Assembly: GCA_963757185.1 (NCBI GenBank) | Contig: CAVWQI010000008.1 | Location: forward strand, 310,001-374,000 | Reading direction: 5' to 3' | Length of the DNA stretch: 64,000 bases | DNA from: JAQBQB01 sp963757185 | GTDB lineage: Bacteria > Gemmatimonadota > Gemmatimonadetes > Gemmatimonadales > Gemmatimonadaceae | In this document: positions 31,536 to 40,495 of the stretch, piece after piece | Layout of the letters: each line of letters starts with the position of its first letter | How positions within the stretch are numbered: the stretch's first letter is position 1 | The notes under the pieces: generated by a model | Told to the model about the DNA's origin: nothing | Database searches by the model: none | The model's input: only the letters and a program-made list of their open reading frames with translations | Made by a program: the position numbers and the translations under genes

Positions 31536-32978
31536 ATGCTCTCACTCGTTCTGGCGCTCTCCCTACAGCAACCCGACCCCATCCTCGCGAAGATCCGCGA
31601 CGAAGGCCTGAACCACTCGCGCGCCTGGTCGATGGTCGACACTCTCGCCACCGTGATCGGGCCTCGCCTCACCGCGTCTCCGGCGTTCATGCGCGCCGCG
31701 ACGTGGGCCCGGGATCATCTCTCATCGTGGGGACTCTCCGACGTCCACATGGAATCGTGGCCGTTCGGCCGGGGTTGGGAGTTGGAGAAGTACACGCTCG
31801 AGATGACGTCACCGCGCTTCGCACCGATGATCGGCTACCCCGACGCGTGGTCCGCCCCGACCAAAGGAGAAATCGTCGGCACGCCGATTCTCATCGCGGG
31901 GCTGTCGTCCGATTCACTCGAGAAAATGCGCGGCGCGCTCAAGGGCGCGATCGTCCTGGCGCAGCCCATGATGACGACTTTCATCCGTGAGGACCGCGTC
32001 GATCCGTTCGGTCCCACGGGAGACGTCTACACTCCGGCGCCGCCGGTCGGCGGCGGCAGAGGCGGTGGGCGCGGCGGCGGGCCGACCGAGGCGCAGAAGA
32101 TTCAGTCGATACTGCACGACGCGGGCGTCGGCGCGGTGCTCAAGCCGAGCCGCGGCGAGCACGGAACGATCTTCGTGCAGACGCGCGACCTCGGCGCGAA
32201 CGCCGTACCCTCCGTCATCGTCGCGGGGGAGCACTACAACAACCTCATTCGCATGTTGCAGGACCGCGTCCCCGTGCGGGTACGCGTCAGCATAGACGCG
32301 AAGTATTTCACCGCCGACACGAGCGGCTACAACATCATCGCGGAGCTGCCGGGTTCTGACCCGGCTCTCAAAGACGAGGTCGTCATGATCGGCGGGCACC
32401 TCGACTCGTGGAATTCGGCCACCGGCGCGACCGACAACGCCGACGGCGCCGCCACCGTGCTCGAGGCGATGCGCATCCTCAAAGCGGTCGGCGCCAAGCC
32501 GCGCCGCACGATTCGCGTCGCGCTCTGGGGCGGCGAGGAAGAAGGACTCTACGGGTCGCGCGCGTGGGTCGCGCAGCATCTTGCGGGCGACGCCAACAAG
32601 GCGGCGCGCGACAAGTTCGACGTCTACTTCAACATCGATCCCGGCTACGGGCGCGTGTACGGCTTCTACACGCAGGGCAACGACGCGGCGAAAGCGATCT
32701 TCGACCAGTGGCTCGAGCCGTTCAAGGACGCCGGCGCGAAACGAAACCTCCGCGCCGGCATCGGCAACACTGATCACTTGAGCTTCATCGCCGAGGGCGT
32801 CCCGGGATTCAACCCGGTGCAGGAGTTCTCGACCTACGACGTGCGCATCCATCACACGAACATGGACACGATGGAGCGCATGACGCCGGAGGAAGTCGCG
32901 CAGGCCGCGACGGTGTTCGCCACCTTCGCGTATCAGGCCGCGATGCGCGCCGCGCCGATCCCCCGCGCTCCGCGCTGA
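31536..32978 (+). CDS. M28-family metallopeptidase
   Basis: A 480-residue aminopeptidase-like enzyme with a short signal peptide (MLSLVLALSLQQ). A PA-like domain (about 100-250) contains a Gly-Arg-rich insertion, GGGRGGGRGGG. The M28 zinc ligands are visible as VMIGGHLDSWNSATGATDNADG (H and D near 285-300), GGEEEGLYGS (Glu pair near 330), NIDPGYGRVYG and the final IHHTNMDTMERM histidine. The binuclear site appears complete. It likely degrades peptides in the periplasm or outside the cell. Upstream in-frame sequence is left out because it lacks a plausible signal peptide and start. Confidence 0.9.
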   Translation: MLSLVLALSLQQPDPILAKIRDEGLNHSRAWSMVDTLATVIGPRLTASPAFMRAATWARDHLSSWGLSDVHMESWPFGRGWELEKYTLEMTSPRFAPMIGYPDAWSAPTKGEIVGTPILIAGLSSDSLEKMRGALKGAIVLAQPMMTTFIREDRVDPFGPTGDVYTPAPPVGGGRGGGRGGGPTEAQKIQSILHDAGVGAVLKPSRGEHGTIFVQTRDLGANAVPSVIVAGEHYNNLIRMLQDRVPVRVRVSIDAKYFTADTSGYNIIAELPGSDPALKDEVVMIGGHLDSWNSATGATDNADGAATVLEAMRILKAVGAKPRRTIRVALWGGEEEGLYGSRAWVAQHLAGDANKAARDKFDVYFNIDPGYGRVYGFYTQGNDAAKAIFDQWLEPFKDAGAKRNLRAGIGNTDHLSFIAEGVPGFNPVQEFSTYDVRIHHTNMDTMERMTPEEVAQAATVFATFAYQAAMRAAPIPRAPR

Positions 32979-32986
32979 TCGCACGT

Positions 32987-33007
32987 CTCCGCACTCCGTA
33001 CTCCGTA
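32987..33007. repeat. 7-bp tandem array (CTCCGTA type) between convergent genes
   Basis: Three heptamers in register: CTCCGCA, CTCCGTA, CTCCGTA. They fill most of the 37-bp gap between the M28 peptidase and the GMC oxidoreductase. The period is seven, unlike the octamer arrays. Confidence 0.55.
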
Positions 33008-33015
33008 CCCGGCCG

Positions 33016-34701
33016 CTATATCTCTCGGCGCTTGGCGAACTGCGCGATGTTGTCGCCGGCGCGGAACGCCAGCGCCTGAATCGTCATCGTCGGCTGGCCC
33101 CGGCCGCTCGTCACGAGACTGGAGCCGTCGACGATGAACAGATTCTTCACGTCGTGCGCGCGGTTGTACTTGTCGACGACCGACGTCTTGGGGTCGTTCC
33201 CCATGCGGCACGTGCCGAGCAGGTGCACGGCGAAATCGGTGCTCTCGACCGGCTGCTGCCAGGTCTGTGCCGCGCCCGACGCATGCAGCAACTCTTCGCC
33301 GCGTTCGGCGAAGTACTTGTAGAGCTTGAGATCCTGTGGATGATCAGAGTACGTCATGCGGATCGCCGGCACGCCCCACGCGTCCTTCACCGTCGGGTCG
33401 AGCGAGATGCTGTTCGTCTCCACGGGCAGGGACGTCGTGTGGCCGAAGCACAGCACTGTTCGCGTGTAGTTCTGCGCGACCCACCGCTTGTACTCCTTTC
33501 CCCACCTCGGCACTTTCGGGGGCAGCCCGTCGTTCATCGCGAACTGAATCGGCGTGAGGTCGAACCGGTAGTCGAATCCACCGCCGCCGACCAAGCCGAG
33601 CTTCGGGTCGAGCTCGTACAGGTCCCACACGACGCGCGTCGCGACGATCCCCTTGTAGCCGTTGATCTCGTGTTCGAACACGCCGGCCGCGAGTCCGGCG
33701 CCGTTCGGCATCAGATACTTGCCGACCACGCCGCTCGAGTTGGCGAGTCCGTGCGGGAATAGGCTCGAGCTGGAGTTGAGCAGTAAACGCGGCGTTTCCG
33801 CCCCGTTCGCGCACACGACCACGGCCTTCGCTCGCTGGAAGACCTCTTTCTTGTCGGCGTCGAAGTACTTCACGCCAGTGGCGCGCCCCTTGGCGTCGGT
33901 TTCGATCTTTCGCGCGTACGAGTTGGGGCGGATCTCGCAGCGCCCGGTCGCCACCGCTTTCGGAATGACCGTGACGAGCGAACTCGATTTCGCTCGGACC
34001 TCGCAGCCAAAACCCTCGCAGAAGCCGCACTGCACGCACTGTGACCGGCCGTCGAACGGCTTCGACGCGATCGCCATCGGAGCGGGGAAGGGCTTGTAGC
34101 CCAGCTTTCGTGCGCCCCTCTCCAGCAGCACGCCCGTCGACTTCGGCGGATGCGGCGGCATCGGATACGGCCGCGAGCGCGGCGGGTCGAACGGCCCGGG
34201 CGCGCCGGCGACGCCGACCTCCCAGTCCACCTTCGTGTAGTACGGCTCGAGATCCTGGTACGTGATCGGCCAATCCGTGAACCCCGTTCCGGCCAGGGCG
34301 CCCTTCACGCTGGCCTCCTTGAAATCGATTTCTCTAAAGCGCCAGAAATTCGCCGAGAAGTGCACGCTCGTGCCGCCGACGCCGCGCGCGTAGACGAGGG
34401 CCGGCCGCTTCCGAGCCTTGTCCCTGTCGGTCTTGCGGAAGGTGTTCGGCGAGAGGTCCCAGTTGTTCGACAGCGCGCTCTGTCTGAAGATCTTGATCTC
34501 GTCGTGGACGAAATCGCGCTCCGAGCGCCAAGGCCCCTGCTCGAGCACGACGACGCGGAATCCGGCCGTCGAGAGCTCCTTCGCGACGACGCCGCCCGCG
34601 GCGCCCGACCCGACCACCACGAAATCGACCTCGTCGTCCGGCCGGTACTTCACCGACGTCTGCTGCAGCGGCGCGAGACGCGGGTGCGTGTGGTCAGGCA
34701 T
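33016..34701 (-). CDS. GMC-type FAD dehydrogenase with cysteine cluster
   Basis: A 561-residue glucose-methanol-choline family enzyme. The FAD dinucleotide motif is GSGAAGG (31-37), followed by GVGGTSVHFSANFWRF. Cysteines C222, C225, C228 and C233 (CVQCGFCEGFGC) match the iron-sulfur loop of bacterial FAD glucose/gluconate/sorbitol dehydrogenases. The C-terminal HLLGTCRMG carries the catalytic histidine; in the final motif a Gln replaces the usual Asn (GQPTMTI). With the small Tat-type subunit next door this forms a membrane dehydrogenase of sugars or alcohols, but no cytochrome c subunit gene is present nearby. It starts inside the end of that neighbour (eight-base overlap). Confidence 0.9.
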   Translation of the reverse strand: MPDHTHPRLAPLQQTSVKYRPDDEVDFVVVGSGAAGGVVAKELSTAGFRVVVLEQGPWRSERDFVHDEIKIFRQSALSNNWDLSPNTFRKTDRDKARKRPALVYARGVGGTSVHFSANFWRFREIDFKEASVKGALAGTGFTDWPITYQDLEPYYTKVDWEVGVAGAPGPFDPPRSRPYPMPPHPPKSTGVLLERGARKLGYKPFPAPMAIASKPFDGRSQCVQCGFCEGFGCEVRAKSSSLVTVIPKAVATGRCEIRPNSYARKIETDAKGRATGVKYFDADKKEVFQRAKAVVVCANGAETPRLLLNSSSSLFPHGLANSSGVVGKYLMPNGAGLAAGVFEHEINGYKGIVATRVVWDLYELDPKLGLVGGGGFDYRFDLTPIQFAMNDGLPPKVPRWGKEYKRWVAQNYTRTVLCFGHTTSLPVETNSISLDPTVKDAWGVPAIRMTYSDHPQDLKLYKYFAERGEELLHASGAAQTWQQPVESTDFAVHLLGTCRMGNDPKTSVVDKYNRAHDVKNLFIVDGSSLVTSGRGQPTMTIQALAFRAGDNIAQFAKRREI

Positions 34702-35251
34702 TCTGGTCGTACCAGCCGAAGGGCGGTCCCCACGAGAACCGGTCGTCGAATCCGATCCAGCGCCATCCTGTCTTCTGGTAGTTGCCTCCCCATTCCGGAT
34801 TCGCGAGCATCCCGGCGATCGCGCCGAAGCGCAGCACGCCGAACAAGGCGGGCTTCTCCTTTTCCATCGCGGTGAGAACGGCGATCTGCTTGTCGGCCGA
34901 AAGCGCCGCGAACGATGTGGCGCCTCGCTGCGCCTTCGCCGCCCGTGCCCGGAGCTCCCGGGCCGCTGACTCGACGTCCGGCCGCTGATCCTTCGCCCAG
35001 GTCGAGATGGCCTTGTCGATGAAGTAGACGACGCGCGCTTCGCGAGCACCGGGCGTCGCGTCCGTCGGGACGATCTGCGCGGTCGCCGCTTCGATCTCGA
35101 TCGCGTCGCCGGGCGTCAATGTCTCGAACTTCGTGGCCTGTGCCGCGTGGAGGCCGGCGGCGAGAATGTCGCTCCGCGTCGCGGTGAGCCAGACTCCCGC
35201 CGCGGCGGAACCCGCCAGCGCCATGAATTGCCTGCGAGAACACTCGGACAT
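34694..35251 (-). CDS. Gluconate 2-dehydrogenase subunit 3-like Tat protein
   Basis: A 185-residue partner of the GMC dehydrogenase. It starts with a Tat signal (SRRQFMALAGSAAAGVWL) and has the family's helical segments QIVPTDATPGAREARVVYFID and ALFGVLRFGAIAGMLANPEWGGNYQKTGW. In related enzymes this small subunit carries the folded FAD subunit through the Tat pathway. It is the first gene of a two-gene unit. Confidence 0.9.
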   Translation of the reverse strand: MSECSRRQFMALAGSAAAGVWLTATRSDILAAGLHAAQATKFETLTPGDAIEIEAATAQIVPTDATPGAREARVVYFIDKAISTWAKDQRPDVESAARELRARAAKAQRGATSFAALSADKQIAVLTAMEKEKPALFGVLRFGAIAGMLANPEWGGNYQKTGWRWIGFDDRFSWGPPFGWYDQNA

Positions 35252-35328
35252 GTGCCGCGGCCTCCGGCCAATGAAACCGTCGCCGGGATTCTAGCGTTCG
35301 GTGAACCGGCGCGCGAGCGCGCGCGATG

Positions 35329-36345
35329 TCAGAGTCTTGCGACCGGCGACTCCCACGTTCGTGTCTCGGCCGACCGGAACAGCGCGTCGATGACGGCCAT
35401 GTTCGCGATCGCGTCGTCGATCGACACAGCGACCTCGCCGCCGCCCCGAATCGCGCCGACGAAGCGGTCCGCCTGCATCGCGTACTGGTCGACCGCGTCG
35501 AATTCGATCGGCCGCGCGGCAAGCCCGCCGAGCTGGCTCCCGTCGTCGAGAAAAACGCGGCATCGCCGGTCGGCGGGAGCGTTGAACGGGATTTCTACTT
35601 CAAGCCTGCCCGCCGTCCCATAGACGAGCATTTTCTGATAAGGCACGAGCTGCCCCGCGCACGCGAACGTCGCCTGGCCGCTCGGAAAACGAAGCAGCGC
35701 CGACGCGAGACGGTCGACCTTCATGTCCGGGTCGTGCTCGATCTGCCCGACTACCTCGACCGGCTCGGCGCTGAACAGCCAGCGCGACATCGTGATCGGA
35801 TAACAACCGATGTCCATCAGCGCGCCGCCGCCGTATTCCGGCCGGCTCCGAACGTCGTCCGGGTCGCGGCGAAAGTAGCTGAAGTGGCCGCTGACCAAAC
35901 GCAGCTCGCCGATAGCGCCGGAGTCCACGAGTCGTTTGACCTCCAGCCACTGCGGGTGCCCGCGCACCATGAACGCCTCGGCGATCACCACGCCGTTCCT
36001 ATCGCGCGCGGCGCGCAACGCCCGCGCCTCTTCGGCCGACATCGCTATCGGCTTCTCGCACAGCACGTGCTTCCCCGCGTCGGCGGCGCGAATTGACCAG
36101 GGCACGTGCAAGTGATTCGGAAGCGGATTGTAGATCGCGTCAACTTCGGCGTCGGCGATCAGCTCGTCGTACGAGCCGTACGCGCGCGGAATGTCGAGCG
36201 ACGCCGCGGCTGAGCGCGCCTTGGCCAGGTCGCGCGACGCGATGGCGACGACGCGAGAATGGGCCGTGGACTGAATCGCCGGAATCACCTTGGTCAGCGC
36301 GATGTTGGCGGCGCCAAGAATGCCCCAGCGAATGGGCTCGCTCAT
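35329..36345 (-). CDS. Gfo/Idh/MocA-family oxidoreductase
   Basis: A 338-residue NAD(P)-dependent sugar-type oxidoreductase. The Rossmann start WGILGAANIALTKVIPAI and the EKP motif VLCEKPIAMSAEEARAL (Lys near 96) are clear, and MDIGCYPITMSRWL of the C-terminal domain lies near 180. ATG 36345 follows a GGAG nine bases upstream; slightly longer starts with MEKPRM are possible. It diverges from the LLM flavoprotein gene. Substrate not assignable. Confidence 0.9.
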   Translation of the reverse strand: MSEPIRWGILGAANIALTKVIPAIQSTAHSRVVAIASRDLAKARSAAASLDIPRAYGSYDELIADAEVDAIYNPLPNHLHVPWSIRAADAGKHVLCEKPIAMSAEEARALRAARDRNGVVIAEAFMVRGHPQWLEVKRLVDSGAIGELRLVSGHFSYFRRDPDDVRSRPEYGGGALMDIGCYPITMSRWLFSAEPVEVVGQIEHDPDMKVDRLASALLRFPSGQATFACAGQLVPYQKMLVYGTAGRLEVEIPFNAPADRRCRVFLDDGSQLGGLAARPIEFDAVDQYAMQADRFVGAIRGGGEVAVSIDDAIANMAVIDALFRSAETRTWESPVARL

Positions 36346-36385
36346 GCGTGGTTTCTCCATTGCAGGCATCGGTAAAGTATGGGCG

Positions 36386-36425
36386 GTGGCACCGGTCCAC
36401 CGGTCCACCGGTTCACCCGTCAACC
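36386..36425. repeat. Octamer tandem array F, before the LLM gene
   Basis: Five units: GTGGCACC, GGTCCACC, GGTCCACC, GGTTCACC, CGTCAACC. It lies in the 88-bp gap between the Gfo/Idh/MocA gene (minus) and the LLM flavoprotein gene, ending eight bases before the ATG at 36434, where a Shine-Dalgarno site would be expected. Confidence 0.85.
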
Positions 36426-36433
36426 GATCCAGA

Positions 36434-37465
36434 ATGGAAATCGGTCTGTACAGCTTCGTGGAGATCCCGCGGGACCCGGCAACGGGACTCGCCGCGCTCG
36501 GCGCGCAGCGGATGCGCGATCTTCTGGAAGAGATCGAGCTCGCGGACCAGGTGGGACTCGACGTATTCGGCGTCGGCGAGCACCATCGGCCGGAGTTCAT
36601 CGCGTCGGCGCCGGCGGTCGTACTCGCCGCGGCCGCGGCGCGCACCAAGCGCATTCGTCTCACGAGCGCCGTCACGGTGCTCAGCTCCGACGATCCGGTG
36701 CGCGTCTTCGAGGAGTTCTCGACCGTCGATCTCATCTCCGGCGGCCGCGCCGAGATCATGGCGGGGCGAGGGTCGTTTATCGAGTCGTTCCCGCTCTTCG
36801 GCTACGACCTGGCCGACTACGACTCGCTCTTCGCGGAAAAGCTCGAACTGCTGTTGAAGCTGCGCGAGCGCGAGCGGGTGAGCTGGTCCGGCGAGCACCG
36901 CCCGCCGCTCAAGGACCTCGGCGTCTATCCACGCCCGATTCAAGAGCCGCTTCCGGTATGGATCGCGGTGGGCGGAACGCCCGAGTCAGTCATCCGCGCC
37001 GGAACGCTCGGACTTCCATTGGCGCTCGCCATCATCGGCGGCGCGCCCGCCCAGTTCGCGCCGCTCATCGCTCTCTATCGCGAGGCGGCCAAGCGGGCCG
37101 GGAAGGAATCGACTGCGCGCGTCGGCATCAACTCGCACACGTTCGTCGCCACTGACGGCCGGGAGGCGGCGGATACGTTCTTTCCTCCGTACGCCGAAGC
37201 CATGTCGCGCATCGGGCGTGAGCGCGGCTGGCCGCCGACGACCCGCCAACAGTTCGATGCCTCCCGCGCGCCGCACGGCTCGCTGCTCGTCGGCAGCGCG
37301 CAGGAAGTGATCGACAAGATTCTCTACGAGCGCGAGCTCTTTCACCACGACCGCTTTCTCGCGCAGATGACAGTCGGTCCGGTACCGCACGAGAAGGTCA
37401 TGCGCTCGATCGAGCTCCTCGGCACCGTCGTGGCCCCCGCGGTGCGAAAGGCTGCGGCAGGTTAG
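36434..37465 (+). CDS. LLM-class flavin-dependent oxidoreductase
   Basis: A 343-residue luciferase-like monooxygenase TIM barrel. Typical segments are FGVGEHHRPEF near residue 46, RIRLTSAVTVLSSDDPVRVFEEF near 75, the SGGRAEIMAGRGSFIESFPLFGYD block near 110 and VWIAVGGTPESVIRAG near 180. Such enzymes use reduced FMN or F420. It is closely related to the gene cut by the right edge of this window. An octamer array sits just upstream. Confidence 0.92.
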   Translation: MEIGLYSFVEIPRDPATGLAALGAQRMRDLLEEIELADQVGLDVFGVGEHHRPEFIASAPAVVLAAAAARTKRIRLTSAVTVLSSDDPVRVFEEFSTVDLISGGRAEIMAGRGSFIESFPLFGYDLADYDSLFAEKLELLLKLRERERVSWSGEHRPPLKDLGVYPRPIQEPLPVWIAVGGTPESVIRAGTLGLPLALAIIGGAPAQFAPLIALYREAAKRAGKESTARVGINSHTFVATDGREAADTFFPPYAEAMSRIGRERGWPPTTRQQFDASRAPHGSLLVGSAQEVIDKILYERELFHHDRFLAQMTVGPVPHEKVMRSIELLGTVVAPAVRKAAAG

Positions 37466-37519
37466 AAACGCCGGGCAACGGATTGGAACGGTACGTCGGT
37501 AGCAGCGGTCAACAGCACC

Positions 37520-37605
37520 GATTTTTTGAACGACCTCGGGAAGCCACTTTGCGTCAGATACTCACCGAGGTAGTTCATAAAAAATCTATAAAAATCTGCT
37601 GCTTC
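37520..37605. other. AT-rich islet with inverted repeat
   Basis: The gap 37466-37725 contains a strongly AT-rich stretch (for example AAAAAATCTATAAAAATCT near 37580-37598) unlike the surroundings. ACCTCGG (37533-37539) and CCGAGGT (37565-37571) form an inverted repeat with a 25-base loop just before it. A 38-codon frame on the minus strand (37462-37578, starting MNYLGEYL) begins here but has no clear ribosome site. It may be a promoter, an RNA, or a relic. Confidence 0.4.
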
Positions 37606-37725
37606 CTTCAGTTACGGCCGTTGCCGCAGCCTCCGTCCGATCCATTCGATCAGTATGTGTCCGTGTTCCAATTGTTGATGCCCACGTAGTGCACGGTACT
37701 CGCTCGCCGCACGGACCGGTTGAGA

Positions 37726-39486
37726 CTAACGTTTCGCGTTGTCCAATTCGCGCACGGCTGCCGCGAGAGTGCGAACTTTGGCCGCGTCCGACGCCGACTT
37801 GGCGTCGGCGTCCAGCGTTGTTGCGAGACGGGTGAGGGCTGTGTGCTGGGCGGCTCCGTTCGCTGACTCTGCTTTCGCGAGCGCATCGCGCGCGGCGGAG
37901 ACCCGATCGGCGGCGAGGCCGTTGTTGCGTGCGAGTTGATCCAGATATGCGCGCGGAACGGCGAAGCTGGGCGGGAAGGTGTAGCGCTGCTGGTCCTGCA
38001 CGTTCAGCAGATCCACGTGAATCAGCTTCGCGGCGTCGATCTCGTTCTGCGAGAGGAATTCGCTCGGCTTGAGCTCGAAGATGTCGAGGCCGCGGCCGAT
38101 CTCGGAGCCGTAGATCAGTCCGTTGTACCAGTAGCCGGCCCAGAATCCGCTGAGGTAGAGCTTCGTCGAATCCATCGGACCGCGGTCGAAGAAGGCGATC
38201 TCTTTCGGGTTCGACGGATCGGTGAAGTCGAACACGGACAGGCCGCCCTGATACCACCCCTGCACGAGGATGTCGCGTCCCGGAACCGGGATGAGCGATC
38301 CGTTGTGCGCGACGCAGTTCTCCTGGTCGGTCTGCGGCGCGGGCAGCTTGAAGTAGCCGCGCTGCGTCATCTTGCCGTTCTCGATCGTGAAGATCGCGTC
38401 GGCGCCCCACTTCGGGTTGTCCGTCGCGCGGCACTTGGGCTGCGTGCCGCCGCCCCACTCGTCGCTGAACAGCACCTTCTTGCCGTCGTTGCTGAACGTG
38501 GCGGAGTGCCAGTAGGCGAAGTTCGGATCCGCGACCGCGTCGAGCCGCTTGGGATGAACGACGTCACGAATGTCGAGCAGGAGGCCGTTCCCGGAGCACG
38601 CTCCCGCGGCCATGCCGACCGCCGAGTAGGCCGTGATGTCGTGGCACTGATCGGTGACGTTCGTGCTCTGCGTGCCCTCGCCGTGCGCGCCCCCCTTCCA
38701 TAGACCGGCGACGTTCCCGGCCGCGTCGGCGAAAATGCGCGGGTTGCTCACGACCTTCGCGTCCTGCGGATGGTCGAGCGGCACCTGGATCACGTCGATT
38801 CGGAACCGCGAGGTGTTCTTGTCCTGTTCCGGCGGCAGCGGAGAACAGCCCGCGAGCTCGTCCGGCGAGCGCACGCCCGCCGTGCCCGAGACGTAGATGT
38901 AGACGTTCTTCGTGTCCTTGGGGTCGACGACCAGCGTGTGGGTGTGCGACCCGCGGCACGTCTGCACCGCGGCGACTTGTTTCGGATGATCGAAGTCCGT
39001 GACGTCGAAGATGCGCACGCCGCGGAATCGCTCCTTGCTCACCGGGTCCTGCACGCCCCCGCCGCCGCAGTCGACGCGGCCGCGCGTCTCCTCGACGGAG
39101 AAGAAGAGCAGGTTTCTATAGAGTGTCGGGTCGCCCTGGCCGCCCGGGCAGACGAAGGTGCTTCGCAGCCGCGGGTTGTGCGGGTCGGAGACGTCCCAGA
39201 CCTGGAATCCGTGGAATCCGCCCTGAACGATGATGTTCCCCTTGAAGGCCAGGTCGCCGTTCAGGAAGCCAAAGTCTCCGGGGTCCGACGGATTGTAGAA
39301 GCCCTCCGCTTTCTTGCCGCTGCCGAGCAGCTCCATGCCGCGCGCGGCCTGCTGGGCATCCCACCAGCCGGCGCGCAGGCCGACGCGTGGATCCGTCTGA
39401 CTCATCGCCGGGACGGCGCACAACGAGAGAACAAAGGCGGCTCGTCCCGCCGCGCCGATCAGTTCGTGCGAGAATCTCGTTCTCAT
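37726..39486 (-). CDS. LVIVD-repeat secreted protein
   Basis: A 586-residue exported protein; ATG 39486 is chosen over a TTG upstream, giving a signal ending AMSQT. Repeats of the LVIVD type follow: GFQVWDVSDPHNPRLRSTF (about 85), RGVRIFDVTDFDHPKQV (about 150), GLLLDIRDVVHPKRLDAV (about 310) and GGLSVFDFTDPSNPKEIAFF (about 425), a beta-propeller-like fold. C-terminal 100 residues are helical. Function unknown; likely cell-surface. Confidence 0.85.
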   Translation of the reverse strand: MRTRFSHELIGAAGRAAFVLSLCAVPAMSQTDPRVGLRAGWWDAQQAARGMELLGSGKKAEGFYNPSDPGDFGFLNGDLAFKGNIIVQGGFHGFQVWDVSDPHNPRLRSTFVCPGGQGDPTLYRNLLFFSVEETRGRVDCGGGGVQDPVSKERFRGVRIFDVTDFDHPKQVAAVQTCRGSHTHTLVVDPKDTKNVYIYVSGTAGVRSPDELAGCSPLPPEQDKNTSRFRIDVIQVPLDHPQDAKVVSNPRIFADAAGNVAGLWKGGAHGEGTQSTNVTDQCHDITAYSAVGMAAGACSGNGLLLDIRDVVHPKRLDAVADPNFAYWHSATFSNDGKKVLFSDEWGGGTQPKCRATDNPKWGADAIFTIENGKMTQRGYFKLPAPQTDQENCVAHNGSLIPVPGRDILVQGWYQGGLSVFDFTDPSNPKEIAFFDRGPMDSTKLYLSGFWAGYWYNGLIYGSEIGRGLDIFELKPSEFLSQNEIDAAKLIHVDLLNVQDQQRYTFPPSFAVPRAYLDQLARNNGLAADRVSAARDALAKAESANGAAQHTALTRLATTLDADAKSASDAAKVRTLAAAVRELDNAKR

Positions 39487-39705
39487 GTCATCGATCTCAT
39501 GTGAGGGCAATCGTGAAAACCACGCGGGCGTGCGAACATGTTCGCCGCGTCGTGCTCGGTTCCAAGCTATGTGGTGCGTCCGCCGCTTGGTAAGCGCCCG
39601 CGAGCGAAGACTTCACGCAACAAAACGGGATGATCCGGAACGCCGTGGTGGCGTGAGAAGACGAGGGAAGATCCATCGTTCCGGCCACCCCAACCGGATG
39701 GACGT

Positions 39706-39903
39706 ATGGACGACACCCGCCACACCGCTCCCACGACGACCGACAGCGTCGATGCCGACTTCGAGCGACAGCTCGACGACCTGGACGACCTCGACGACGA
39801 CGACTGCTTCGAATTGCTCGACGCCTTCGGCATGCCGGACGAGCTCGAGCGTTTGGGCGGCTACAGCGAGTCGACGGCCTTCGACGAGCCCCTGCCGGAA
39901 TAG
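39706..39903 (+). CDS. Small, very acidic hypothetical protein
   Basis: A 65-residue frame dominated by Asp/Glu/Leu, with LDDLDDLDDDDCFELLDAFGMPDELERLGG in the middle giving an amphipathic, net-charge about -17 helix. There is only a weak purine stretch upstream. Acidic microproteins with one Cys can be inhibitors or metal buffers, but this could be a chance frame in GC-rich DNA. It lies alone between the LVIVD gene and the next operon. Confidence 0.4.
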   Translation: MDDTRHTAPTTTDSVDADFERQLDDLDDLDDDDCFELLDAFGMPDELERLGGYSESTAFDEPLPE

Positions 39904-39996
39904 CGGCAGTCGGCCATCGCTCCCGCGGTAAGCAGAAACGCCCGTCGAGGCATCCAATCGGTTGAACGCTTCTGGCCACAACCGAATGGAGGTCTC

Positions 39997-40488
39997 ATGC
40001 TACGTCGTGCGCTCGTTCCGGTATTTGTCGGCGCCCTGCTCTCGTTGGGAGCGGCGGCGCCCTCGTCGACTCGCGTCATCAAATGGCCGCCGTGGCTCTC
40101 GATCGAGTCGCCGGTGAACCCGTGGGACCCCGCTTCGCGCGACGTGGCGTTCTATGTCCACACGATGCTTCGCGAGGGAGTGCCGAATGTCTCGGATGTG
40201 GCGGGCACCGCGTACGGGCTGGTGAACGGGGCGCGTCGGACTGTACCGCTCCAGTTCGGTGCGACCGGTCGTCCGGGTGTGTTCTCGGTGCGACGGTCCT
40301 GGCCGGCCGAAGGCTCGTGGGTGCTGCGCGTCTCGCTGCTCACGACGACCGCGCTGCTCGCGCTCGACCGCGAGGGCAACGTGGCATCGGTCCGAATTCC
40401 GACGGAGCGAACGCCGGGCGGCGTCGTGCCGCGCGAAGTCGCGCAGCGCGAAGTCGATTCCACGCTCGCCGAGATCTCCAAACGCTGA
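39997..40488 (+). CDS. Secreted protein, unknown family, first gene of ECF operon
   Basis: A 163-residue exported protein with a good GGAGG site and a signal peptide (MLRRALVPVFVGALLSLGAAA). The mature part has a beta-sandwich-like stretch LVNGARRTVPLQFGATGRPG, VFSVRRSWPAEGSWVLRVSLL, then a more helical end. I do not recognise a family; the strands look immunoglobulin-like. It precedes an ECF sigma gene by seven bases and may be an input to it. Confidence 0.7.
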   Translation: MLRRALVPVFVGALLSLGAAAPSSTRVIKWPPWLSIESPVNPWDPASRDVAFYVHTMLREGVPNVSDVAGTAYGLVNGARRTVPLQFGATGRPGVFSVRRSWPAEGSWVLRVSLLTTTALLALDREGNVASVRIPTERTPGGVVPREVAQREVDSTLAEISKR

Positions 40489-40495
40489 CGTTCGC

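Noticed and set aside
37462..37578. 38-codon minus frame MNYLGEYL in the AT-rich islet
   Set aside because: It has no ribosome site and its 3' end overlaps a neighbouring gene; kept only as part of the islet observation.
39485..39931. Overlapping 148-codon plus frame covering the acidic microprotein
   Set aside because: It lacks a ribosome site and a plausible composition; the shorter acidic frame is the better candidate.
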